From assembly GCA_000149265.1 (NCBI GenBank), contig CH003396.1, positions 880,603-944,602 of the forward strand: a DNA stretch of 64,000 nucleotides, in the 5' to 3' direction. Positions within the stretch are counted from its first letter, which is position 1; each line of letters opens with the position of its first letter. Source of the stretch: Ciona savignyi. Taxonomy: Eukaryota > Chordata > Ascidiacea > Phlebobranchia > Cionidae. The notes beneath the pieces are model-generated. The model made no database searches. It was not told where the DNA came from and saw only the letters and a list, made by a program, of their open reading frames with translations. The translations under genes were made by a program, and so were the position numbers. Below are positions 23,440-31,624 of the stretch, piece after piece.

Positions 23440-24112
23440 TAAAGTTATTTTACTTACGTCACAAGATACGTGGGTTTTCAGGATAAAGTTTATGACGTCA
23501 TTCGATGGTTCAAATCTTCTCAGATGGAATTCGTGGGAACGTTTCCTTTATTACGTCATAATTAGCAATAAACGGAGATTAAGAGGCATGATATAAATGA
23601 AGAGAATATGAGGAGAGAGCAGGTGCTTGTCGAAATAATGACGTCACAGTATGCATTGTGATGCATCGACAGATGAATGTGTTGAAATAAATTGAGCGGA
23701 AAATGTGAACTCGATATGCAAATTAACCTTCGATTATTAGGATTCGATAGAATTATTAAACGATTTAGTTTGTTATATCACGTCATCGTTTTGCGTTCTG
23801 TAGACACAGACGATAATTGTTACGTCATAATTTTACAATTGTTTCACTGTGGACACGTGTATAAACACCAGGAAATCAAATACAGCCACTTAAACAAGCA
23901 CAACTAATATTTGAAATAACTTTGGATAAGAATCTCATCTCGGTTGTTTCGCAGCTGGTGACGTCACAATGAGCGCATGCGATTCTATTGTTTGATTATT
24001 TCGTCTGGATTCAGCGATTTATCGCGATCGCGAAAGAAAAAGGCGGAGGAATATAAAGCATCGTTCGCCCTTGTCACGTCATAATAATTTTGAGAGACCA
24101 AAGAACTAGAAA
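23440..24112 (+). promoter_or_regulatory. Promoter of HLH gene C, best-read copy
   Basis: Sites in order: TGACGTCA near 23493; CGTGGGAA at 23532-23539 (Su(H)/RBPJ type); TTACGTCA near 23553; CAGGTG at 23620-23625; TGACGTCA at 23639-23646; CAGCTG at 23952-23957 two bases before TGACGTCA at 23959-23966; GCGCATGCG at 23973-23981 (NRF1 type); palindrome TCGCGATCGCGA at 24022-24033; ATATAAAG at 24051-24058, 55 bp before the ATG. All recur at the same spacing in the other copies. Factor names are matches to known consensus sites, not shown binding. Confidence 0.7.
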
Positions 24113-24385
24113 ATGAAATCTGTTGCAAAGTCGAGTTGTTCAGTTCTAAATGAATCGCGAAATCTGAAATCGATTCATCTCGGCGACGAAGACTCAATTG
24201 TTGATCAGCTGTTGATCGAGTTGAAATTTGCTCTACCAAGTTTAGACGGCACAACGGATGTGACGTCATTGGAGATAATTCAACAAGCCATCTTTTATAT
24301 ACACGAACTGTCGTTGACGTTGGATGATGACGTAAGCGTGACGTCGGGCCAAGGAATAATTCAGCATAGGTGTCAACAAGTTTAA
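24113..24385 (+). CDS. Id-like HLH protein, copy C
   Basis: Intronless, 90 aa. Residues 28-70 form the helix-loop-helix, with one change in helix 1 (ELKFALPSL where the others have KSALPSL). There is no basic region. Codons for DVTSLE include a TGACGTCA, and DDVSVTS is written with TGACGTAA and TGACGTCG. The stop overlaps an AATAAA (GTTTAATAAAAGG), so the polyadenylation signal begins at the end of the coding sequence. The start is fixed by the conserved leader and the TATA box 55 bp upstream. Expected role as for A: a nuclear dominant-negative partner of bHLH factors. Confidence 0.85.
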   Translation: MKSVAKSSCSVLNESRNLKSIHLGDEDSIVDQLLIELKFALPSLDGTTDVTSLEIIQQAIFYIHELSLTLDDDVSVTSGQGIIQHRCQQV

Positions 24386-24489
24386 TAAAAGGTAACATTT
24401 GGATTTTATTTGTTCATTTTTCTTTCCCTTTAGTCTCAAATAGATTAATTTATTTCGAGTAATCTGGAAATAGCACAGTGTGTGTTTTA

Positions 24490-24715
24490 TCCCCAGTGAC
24501 ATTTATTGCACGGGCAATCGTCAGATCACCTCGTGTTTACCATCGTTCCATTGCAGTGTGTTGTATAAGTTACTACTGTTTAATGATATAATTCAACCGC
24601 CTAATCCACTGGGTTAAGAATTCCGCTTAATGCCCTAAACAAGAACACAATTGATTAGCCGGCGGCTGATTTTGATGCAATAACCCTTCGGCTGGCGACA
24701 TTCTGTCTGAGCTAA
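24490..24715 (+). repeat. Rep2 copy 3' of HLH gene C
   Basis: Contains ccagtgacatttattgcacg, caatcgtcagatcacctcg, ccattgcagtgtgttgtata, taatccactgggttaagaa and caataacccttcggctgg. It mirrors the copies beside A and B. Confidence 0.7.
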
Positions 24716-24773
24716 ACGACCTGTCTCAATAACTTTAAAATGCAATTGTTTAATCACATTTTAATAATTTTCA

Positions 24774-24970
24774 GATCTGATATGTTCTTGAAAAATAAGA
24801 TGGGGATTTCCCGAAAATCGATGACGTCATAAGATATCAGAACAAGGCAAGTGCACCGGTGACGTAACACAGGCAGATTATTGCTGATGTGGCAACGAAT
24901 GCAATGACGCCCAAAAGCAATGTGGCGCTGAAGAACAGTATCCACCACAGCACATTATTGATCTTATTGA
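24774..24970 (-). repeat. Block X2, copy C
   Basis: Inverted copy of 19690-19910. The minus-strand frame repeats the two hydrophobic stretches but carries a TGA where copy B has CGA (FRYL position), so it is broken if it ever coded. Confidence 0.55.
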
Positions 24971-25904
24971 CTTCGCTTGAAATGAAATAAAATTTTATGA
25001 AAATATTCACTTTCGGCTTTATTTATTCGCGAGTAAAAGAACCAGAACAAACCTGGGATAATTAATAAGAACCAGTGAAATTTTTTACAAAGATGGATTC
25101 TATAAACTGTAAGGTGTGCAAATATTAAGAACAACGCAGTATATGGAACAGTAATGAACTCCAGAAAGACGAATTTATATATTCACGACATTGTGTATTG
25201 TTTAGTCATAAGAAGATCTCCCTGCAATATCATAGAATATCATAAATGCGAGAACATATAGAAAAAATTAGCAAATAATTACATTTCGGAAACTTCTGCA
25301 GTAAATAGTCAAAGTAAGGATCAATATATTAACTTGACTGTTCATGACTTTGCTCGAGTGTGACCACTTGTTCAATTGTTCGTCTACTATATAAATTAAA
25401 TAAAGTCTTAACTTGGAATAGCACAGATGTGATTGGCAGATTAAATGACGAACTTTTGCATGATAGACGAGCGTGTAGTAAGCTATTGTTTTTTTCATCA
25501 AACATTTGAACTTGAATAACTATTATAAATCTGTCAAATATCCAACCAAACCTGATCTAAAATTAAGCTATCTCACACAATCAAATGGTGAGAAGTATCG
25601 GATCTATACTGAAATGAGGAAATATGTGGACATTTAAATACAAAGCAAGTTACATATTCACCGTAAAACACATTACGTTAAGAGGGGGCTAGGAATGCGT
25701 AACAAACTCTAATTCATGTAGTTTATAGGCGAATAAGTGTGGGGTTAGGGATTAATATATATATTTCCATATTTCCGTATTTTAGTCATGTACGTGGTAG
25801 TGGCAACCGTTCTTAGCTGAAATTAATCGACATCGGTAGTTAATTATTTCGCACAAAGGAGAAATAGACCCAGCGAAAATATTGCACAAAACCCGGCAAG
25901 CAAT

Positions 25905-26065
25905 TTTAAATATGTAACAAAATATGGTTGGTTCTTGGTAACAAAATCAATGTCAAAACAATAAACCTCGGCTCATCATTAAAACATAAGGCTACCTCGG
26001 CATGACAACCCTTCAAGACATCAAACCAGTTTATGTCAATCACGACACTGATCACTGTAAGCAAT
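25905..26065 (-). repeat. Block X1, copy C
   Basis: The minus-strand frame is open for at least 55 codons and continues upstream to about 26220 (104 codons). It shares CHAEVA and EPRFIVLTLILLPR with arm A. Confidence 0.55.
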
Positions 26066-26399
26066 GGAGTTAAAATAGTAAGTTTTAAAACAAGGTAAAA
26101 TAAATATTTGCGGCTTGATTCATCGGTTGATATAAGCACATGTGGCACATTGTTTATTGCATTGATACACATTACTGGTAAGGTTAGTTTGTCTAAAATA
26201 TATTCCGTAATACATAGCAATTTAAGTTAAATAAGAAATACCATTGACCGTATGCCGTTTATGACATCACATGTGTTATTGTACAGCTACCTCTGTTCGT
26301 CACACAGGCACAGAAATTCAAAATTCCCGCCTTTTGGCTAAGCCAACAAATCGGAAATTACGTTTAATAGTAAACGCACACAGCGTTCTCACAGGCAAT

Positions 26400-26560
26400 A
26401 CTCTGACTACTCAATAATCAATATAAGTTTAAACGGGTCTGGTTCACACCTTGCACTCACCATTAGGTTACCAGATATATTGCAGAGTATTGTATAAGAT
26501 TTAGTAGTTCGTACATTTTTAATTCAACCAGTCAATCCACTTACGCAAATCAATTCGAAA
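26400..26560 (+). repeat. Partial Rep2 copy
   Basis: Keeps accattaggttaccagatat, tgcagagtattgtataagat and aaccagtcaatccactta; the 3' half is missing. Confidence 0.5.
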
Positions 26561-26743
26561 TTTTAGTTAAAAGACCTAAAAAAATGGAGCTAGAATTTAA
26601 AACCAGACCAGTTAAAGCGTATTTATCAGTTTTACGATAACTTTAGTTGTTTCCAATATTTTTCCAATTGCATAATATTGATGTGTTATAACGACTGACA
26701 TTTTCCCCGCTTTTTTATTTAAATTAAAGTTGTTTCGGTAAAC

Positions 26744-26961
26744 TGTAATGATGTGATCTTGCACATTTACTTCATATGAGTTATTGACTCTATCTATATA
26801 ACTTCTGAGTTCCTGGCAGGTCTAAGCACGTGCATATATTAGAGCACTCGTTATAGCGGTCCTCATTGTATTGCGTCAAGTCTAGAATGTCCTTCAGATT
26901 AACATAAAGCATTGTGGGTATTATAGTGTGAACACTAGGGGCGCTATATTTAACTATTACA
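26744..26961 (-). repeat. 3' LTR
   Basis: On the coding strand it starts TGTAATAGTT and ends CATTACA (TG...CA ends). It contains the run tatatttaactattaca at its plus-strand right edge and gcatatattagagcactc inside. Same length and landmarks as the other LTR. Confidence 0.85.
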
Positions 26962-26972
26962 TCCCCCTTTTT
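26962..26972 (-). other. Polypurine tract
   Basis: The minus strand reads AAAAAGGGGGA directly before the 3' LTR, the expected place and composition for second-strand priming in LTR elements. Confidence 0.75.
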
Positions 26973-27264
26973 CTAAAAGTATCATTGTACAGATTCATAA
27001 TAGCACAATAACAGTTATATGACATAGGTATATAAAAATGGCGAGTTACATAAATTCACAACTGATTATCATTGTGTATGAAACAGAAAACTTCTATATA
27101 TACAATATGGACATTAGAATGTAAGTCATACATGTTCATGAAATCTAACAGGTCTAATAATTGATCTGTCCATATCGTGAAATAGATATATTGCGCGAAC
27201 AGCAGGTCTAATATTTGCAGCATTATTGTTGCAAGGCACGGTAACAGTATTATCGTTACCGGGA

Positions 27265-27475
27265 CTACTCATGGCACATAGTAATCCGGAATACATGCAT
27301 TATCAAATACAGGGGATTCTTGTGTTTTCTGTAGATAAAAGCGATTGCGTCGTAACTGACCATGTCTGTTTCGAATAGTATATGTACGAGGTTCATGCCG
27401 TTGACCAGTAACAATTGCTTTTTTCCAATGTTTATCTTCTCTATATCTTTCCCCATCTCTCTCTTTTCGTTGCAT
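27265..27475 (-). pseudogene. Integrase C-terminal tail, out of frame with Gag-protease
   Basis: The frame shows WKKAIVTGQRHEPRTYTIRN and then RRNRFYLQ. This resembles the C-terminal tail of Ty3/gypsy integrases, where a W/KKG-like stretch precedes a PRSY-type strand and a final RRNRRHL-type motif. It follows a partial stretch QKKYQDRG at the end of the Gag-protease frame, which is also typical of that region. The junction is shifted by one frame, so no joined product is made without frameshifting. Confidence 0.65.
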
Positions 27476-28784
27476 GAGAGGCTTTGTTCCCCCTGTCCTG
27501 GTATTTCTTTTGTATCATTTGTCGGCTCTGTAGGTCTTTTCTCTTTACCAAATTCAGTGTTTCACATGCTTTTTCCCCAAGAATGGCTGTCTCGGTAGCA
27601 TCGGTAACATAAAATATTAGATCAAATGATTCTTTTCTCTTATTGAAACATTGAATTTTTGTTGTGCCATCCGGCTTTATCTCATGGTTCCCAAAAGCAC
27701 GGAGTACTGTATTGGACTTTATGAGTGTCTGATTCTCCAACTGCTGAAACAGTCTCTTTGGGATCACATTCGCTTCTGATCCCGTATCTAGCTTGACTTC
27801 TAAATTATATTTGTTTTGATTGTTGTCTTTAATCCTTAGTTGAGTCAACATTTTTGACTTATTCTTCTTCATGTCAAGCGTTTCAATTTTTATAGAGCGC
27901 AGATTTACGATATTGTCTCGCTCATCCTCACTTGATGTAACATCAACTCTTTGTACTCTTTTCGAATAAAATTTTTTCCTGCAGTTTGATGCAAAGTGAT
28001 TTCTCATTCCACAGTTTGAGCAATATTTTCCATATGCTGGACATTTTCTGTGTGGGTGGTCTCTCCCACAGTATGAACAATTATGTACTTTATCATAGTG
28101 TACCTTATCATAGGAGTTTCTCTTGGTACCATCATTGTTCTTCTTGTGTGGCTTCTTGGCATTATATTTTTCTCTGTTGACTTGATTTACTTCCGCAACA
28201 GTTTTCTCCCGGTGACTCATGGCTTTTCTATATAATGTACTGGCTTCTACAGTTTGACATAGATCAATGGCTTCTGCAAGAGACAACTTTGGTCTTTGCA
28301 ACATATTTTCTCTTAAGCGTTCATTATTTATGCCAATGACAATTCTGTCTCTTAGGTGTCTATCCTTTTGATCACCAAATTCGCATCCTTCCAGTAGATG
28401 CCTTAAATCATTAACCCAAATGTCAAAAGACTCACCATCAGCCCTATCTCGCTTGTGAAAACGGTAAGCTTCGAAAATGACGTTTTTCTTGGGTTCGCAG
28501 TACATACGGAACTTTTTAAGTACGTCTTCCAACACGTCCGCTTTGTCACCTTCTACATCGGAGAACTTAAAATGTGCGAAAATTTCTTGCGCTTCTGAGC
28601 CAGCTGCATTTAACAATATTGCAACTTGAGTTTTCCCCTCTTCGTGTTCCAACTTCGTTGCCGTTGCATATATTCGAAAACTTGTCTCAAATTTGCGCCA
28701 ATTTTCAGCTGTCCGGTTCGGTACAGAAAAATTAACTTCCGCTGGTAGGTTGCATAGCCTACGTGGTCCTTGTGCTTCTGCCAT
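27441..28784 (-). CDS. Gag-protease polyprotein of the LTR element
   Basis: 447 aa. Residues about 20-190 match a retrotransposon Gag core (ENWRKFETSFRIYA, then FRMYCEPKKNVIFEAYRFH and ESFDIWVNDLRHL). Two zinc knuckles follow: C236-X2-C239-X3-H243-X4-C248 and the canonical C255-X2-C258-X4-H263-X4-C268. The aspartic protease has its active-site triad in KLDTGSEANV (Asp333) and a downstream ILGEKA. The last ~30 residues (from about 418) are not protease. QKKYQDRG there belongs to the far end of integrase, so an internal deletion fused the two. Gag would form particles; the protease would cut the polyprotein. The ATG lies 63 bp inside the 5' LTR edge. Confidence 0.9.
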   Translation of the reverse strand: MAEAQGPRRLCNLPAEVNFSVPNRTAENWRKFETSFRIYATATKLEHEEGKTQVAILLNAAGSEAQEIFAHFKFSDVEGDKADVLEDVLKKFRMYCEPKKNVIFEAYRFHKRDRADGESFDIWVNDLRHLLEGCEFGDQKDRHLRDRIVIGINNERLRENMLQRPKLSLAEAIDLCQTVEASTLYRKAMSHREKTVAEVNQVNREKYNAKKPHKKNNDGTKRNSYDKVHYDKVHNCSYCGRDHPHRKCPAYGKYCSNCGMRNHFASNCRKKFYSKRVQRVDVTSSEDERDNIVNLRSIKIETLDMKKNKSKMLTQLRIKDNNQNKYNLEVKLDTGSEANVIPKRLFQQLENQTLIKSNTVLRAFGNHEIKPDGTTKIQCFNKRKESFDLIFYVTDATETAILGEKACETLNLVKRKDLQSRQMIQKKYQDRGNKASHATKRERWGKI

Positions 28785-28831
28785 CTTAATCCGTTAACAT
28801 CCGTCTTTTGTCAATATTTGTAACGAATTTT

Positions 28832-28847
28832 CCGACTCCTGACACCA
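28832..28847 (-). other. Primer-binding site
   Basis: The minus strand reads TGGTGTCAGGAGTCGG immediately after the 5' LTR. TGG pairs with the CCA end of a tRNA, as expected. I did not identify the tRNA. Confidence 0.7.
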
Positions 28848-29065
28848 TGTAATGATGTGATCTTGCACATTTACTTCATATGAGTTATTGACTCTATCTA
28901 TATAACTTCTGAGTTCCTGGCAGGTCTAAGCACGTGCATATATTAGAGCACTCGTTATAGCGGTCCTCATTGTATTGCGTCAAGTCTAGAATGTCCTTCA
29001 GATTAACATAAAGCATTGTGGGTATTATAGTGTGAACACTAGGGGCGCTATATTTAACTATTACA
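28848..29065 (-). repeat. 5' LTR
   Basis: 218 bp, same landmarks as the left LTR. It should hold the element's promoter. No TATA box was confirmed. Confidence 0.85.
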
Positions 29066-29277
29066 TACAGGGGATAACGTACATCGTTATAATTTTGACT
29101 AGCGTTTTACATAAATGCTTCTTACTACTAGCTTTTATATTAAGGAGTAGAAAACGTAATAAACTAAAAAGAAATCGATACAAATCTCTTACTTGTAAGT
29201 TTGACAAAAAAATCTTAATGGGTTTGGGTTTTCGGGTAAAAACTAATGGAATGTACTGCCAAGTTGAGATAATATTG

Positions 29278-29462
29278 AGGCAGCTTTGGTGCTGTATAGT
29301 AACATTTGTGATTTACAGTGAAACATGTTTACATTTGAGACGATCTGCCGTTCCCAGTTTAACTACAATCGTCGCCCCCTGTGTATACGAACATATGAAC
29401 AACAGATTTACAATATCGAATATACGTGTGTCATATGGTATATGACTAGAAATGTCCATTCC
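29278..29462 (-). repeat. Rep3 unit 5, beside gene D
   Basis: Plus-strand reading agacgatctgccgttccc and tcgtcgccccctgtgtatac. It has lost one base near ctacaatcgtc, so the frame seen in units 1 and 4 is broken. Confidence 0.7.
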
Positions 29463-29599
29463 AGAATCAATGTTAGAATTCGATTCAAATATTAAATGAT
29501 TCGAAATTATTTTTTTTATTTCAGCAATTCGAAATTAAGTTCTCTTTTTGGAACAAAAGTTTAATTAAAAAATTTAAAACATCCAAAATTTGTTGTTTG

Positions 29600-30421
29600 T
29601 TTAGTTAACAGTGATACTGATTATAATTAAAAAATACATTTATTTAATCAAACATACATCCAATTCTAAAATTCTTCATTAAATTAGTTTAAAAACTTTA
29701 ACTATATTGCATAGCGGTTTGAAATTCAAGATTCAAAATTATTAATCTACAATAACTCAAGAAACCATTCGGTAAGGATATTCCTATATATGAAGTTATT
29801 TTGCTTACGTTACAAGTCACGTCGGATTTTACGGCCACGTTTATGACGTCCTTTGATGGTTCGTATCTTCTCAGGTGGAATGCGTGGGAACGTTTCCATT
29901 ATTACGTCATAATTAGCATTACACGGTGATTAAGAGGCATGATATAAATGAAGAGAATAGGAGGAGAGAGCAGGTGCTGGTTGGCAATAATGACGTCACA
30001 GTATGCATTGTGATGCATCCACACATGAATGTGCTGAAATTAATTGAGCAGAAAATGTGAACTCGATATGCAAATTAACCTTGTATCACGTCACCGTTTC
30101 GCGTTCTGTAGACACAGACGATCGTTGTTACGTCATAATATTACAATTGTTTCACTGTGGACACGTGTATAAACACAAGGAAAGCAAATACAGTCACTTA
30201 AACAAGCACAACTAATATTTGAAATAACTTTGGATAAGAATCTCATCTCGGTTGTTTCGCAGCTGGTGACGTCACAATGAGCGCATGCGATTCTATTGTT
30301 TGATTATTTCGTCTGGATTCAGCGATTTATCGCGATCGCGAAAGAAAAAGGCGGAGGAATATAAAGGATCGTTCGCCCTTGTCACGTCATAATCTATTTA
30401 AGAGTCACGAAGAACTAGAAA
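29600..30421 (+). promoter_or_regulatory. Promoter of HLH gene D
   Basis: Same motif order as copy C: CGTGGGAA at 29883-29890, CAGGTG near 29970, TGACGTCA near 29990, CAGCTG with TGACGTCA near 30268, GCGCATGCG, TCGCGATCGCGA, and ATATAAAG at 30359-30366. Compared with C, about 40 bp are missing near 30080 (cattaacc joined to ttgtatcacg), and the distal TGACGTCA reads TGACGTCC. Confidence 0.65.
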
Positions 30422-30697
30422 ATGAAATCTGTTGCAAAGTCGAGTTGTTCAGTTCTGAATGACTCGCGAAATCTGAAATCGATTCATCTCGGCGACGAAG
30501 ACTCAATTGTTGATCAGCTGTTGATCGATTTGAAATCTGCTCTACCAAGTTTAGACGGCACAACGGATGTGACGTCATTGGAGATAATGCAACAAGCCAT
30601 ATTTTATATACACGAACTTTCGTTGACGTTGGATGATGACGTAAGCGTAACGTCAGGCCAAGAGATTCAAAGACTGCAAAGACTGCAAAAAGTTTGA
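30422..30697 (+). CDS. Id-like HLH protein, copy D
   Basis: Intronless, 91 aa, the most diverged of the four. Changes include N14D, E36D and I55M (helix 2 TSLEIMQQAIFYIHELSLTL). The C-terminus is replaced after TSGQE by IQRLQRLQKV, where a short tandem duplication of agactgcaa has altered the end. The similarity to the other copies stops at the coding end, so D has lost the AATAAA-overlapping stop and must use another 3' end signal. The M in helix 2 matches gene E (DIMQHAIYY), so D may preserve an older state. Confidence 0.85.
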   Translation: MKSVAKSSCSVLNDSRNLKSIHLGDEDSIVDQLLIDLKSALPSLDGTTDVTSLEIMQQAIFYIHELSLTLDDDVSVTSGQEIQRLQRLQKV

Positions 30698-31009
30698 TGA
30701 CAAACGAAGAGAGGCTTTGGGTCGGAATTGCTGTTCAGCAGGGACCAAAAATGGCGGGAAATCGGGGCAACTCAGAACAGCTTGCTAAAATGGGATTCTG
30801 CTGTTCTATTTAAGTAGATTGTATTGCGTCACAAATCCATTGTGTTGAATCAGATATTTTATTTGACGTCATATATTTTATGACTTGTACATGACAAGTT
30901 AAATTACATGATTTAAATTTAAATCGCGTTTCAACATGTTATTTATTATACAACCAGCACAAAATAGTAATTTGTAGTTTTTGATTTGCTCTTTGTAGTG
31001 TTAGGAGTT

Positions 31010-31100
31010 TAGGATATTCATACTTACCACAGTGAGTGGAAAAACACAGGGAGAGTTATATCACACGGGTATTTGTTCTACAACCTGCATTCATTTTCAA
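31010..31100 (+). repeat. Rep2 5' fragment
   Basis: ggatattcatacttaccaca, gagtggaaaaacacagggag and cacacgggtatt recall the first third of Rep2. Confidence 0.4.
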
Positions 31101-31544
31101 TTGAATTTACGCGTTTACCAGCGCACGTAATTCGAAATATGCTGCGTTTTATATAATTTGAAATTGCTACAATCTTGATTATTATGCTGTGTAAGCGAAT
31201 ACAGAAACGAAAACTAGTCGTGTTTTTGGTTTATTTTCCTATTAAATGATCAAGCTTTAAATCAACGGTATAAGCTAGGAAGGTATGTGCTGTTAAATTA
31301 GTTTTTGCAGTTTAGTTTATAAAATGTTCTTTCGGGAATACTGAAAATGAAATAAGTTTTCCTTTTTTACTTTTGAAGAAACGAAAGTTGGGAGGAAAGT
31401 TTTGTTCAGTCTAAATATATAAAACGCGAGACGATTAACTGATGATAAAAAGGTATGCCCAAAATTAATGTTAAAATGGTATATTACTATATATTTTAAA
31501 TCAAGACAAGACAATTTTCCAAAAAGAAATAATGAAAAAATACT

Positions 31545-31617
31545 CGCCCGATAAGGGACTTGAACCCTTGACCGTTGGATTAAAAGTCCAACGCTCTACC
31601 GGCTGAGCTAACCGGGC
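31545..31617 (-). tRNA. tRNA-Lys (anticodon TTT)
   Basis: 73 nt, full cloverleaf. Acceptor GCCCGGT pairs with ATCGGGC, D arm GCTC/GAGC, anticodon stem TTGGA/TCCAA with loop CTTTTAA, T arm AAGGG/CCCTT with TTCAAGT, discriminator G. It lacks an intron. A T run (ATTTTTTC on the minus strand) follows as terminator. It is identical in sequence over the stems to the plus-strand gene at 33500. Confidence 0.95.
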
Positions 31618-31624
31618 TCGCGTT

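Larger units (their letters stand above)
22130..26350 (-). repeat. Right arm of large inverted duplication (arm C)
   Basis: Mirror image of the left arm. From 22130 upward it reads, on the minus strand of the arm-A order, the edge sequence, two Rep3 units, the HLH promoter, gene C, Rep2, block X2, block X1 and a second edge sequence at 26240-26345. The centre of symmetry falls at about 20 kb, inside copy B. Confidence 0.75.
26744..29065 (-). mobile_element. Internally deleted Ty3/gypsy-type LTR retrotransposon
   Basis: Two 218 bp LTRs of equal length (26744-26961 and 28848-29065) flank 1886 bp. The internal part codes on the minus strand for Gag, two zinc knuckles and an aspartic protease. 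It then passes directly into the C-terminal tail of an integrase. Reverse transcriptase, RNase H and the integrase core are absent. A primer-binding site abuts the right LTR and a polypurine tract abuts the left one, so the ends needed for copying by a helper are intact. The LTRs look identical or almost so by eye, which points to recent insertion. The 5 bp flanks (taaac and tacag) do not match. It sits between gene copies C and D. Confidence 0.85.

Noticed and set aside
23692-23907. 71-codon frame upstream of gene C, also kept upstream of A and B
   Set aside because: It lies upstream of the TATA box, is broken by a deletion in D, and most differences between copies change the amino acid. It is better explained by promoter conservation.
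26739-29070. Target-site duplication of the LTR element
   Set aside because: The 5 bp flanks taaac and tacag do not match, so none is claimed.
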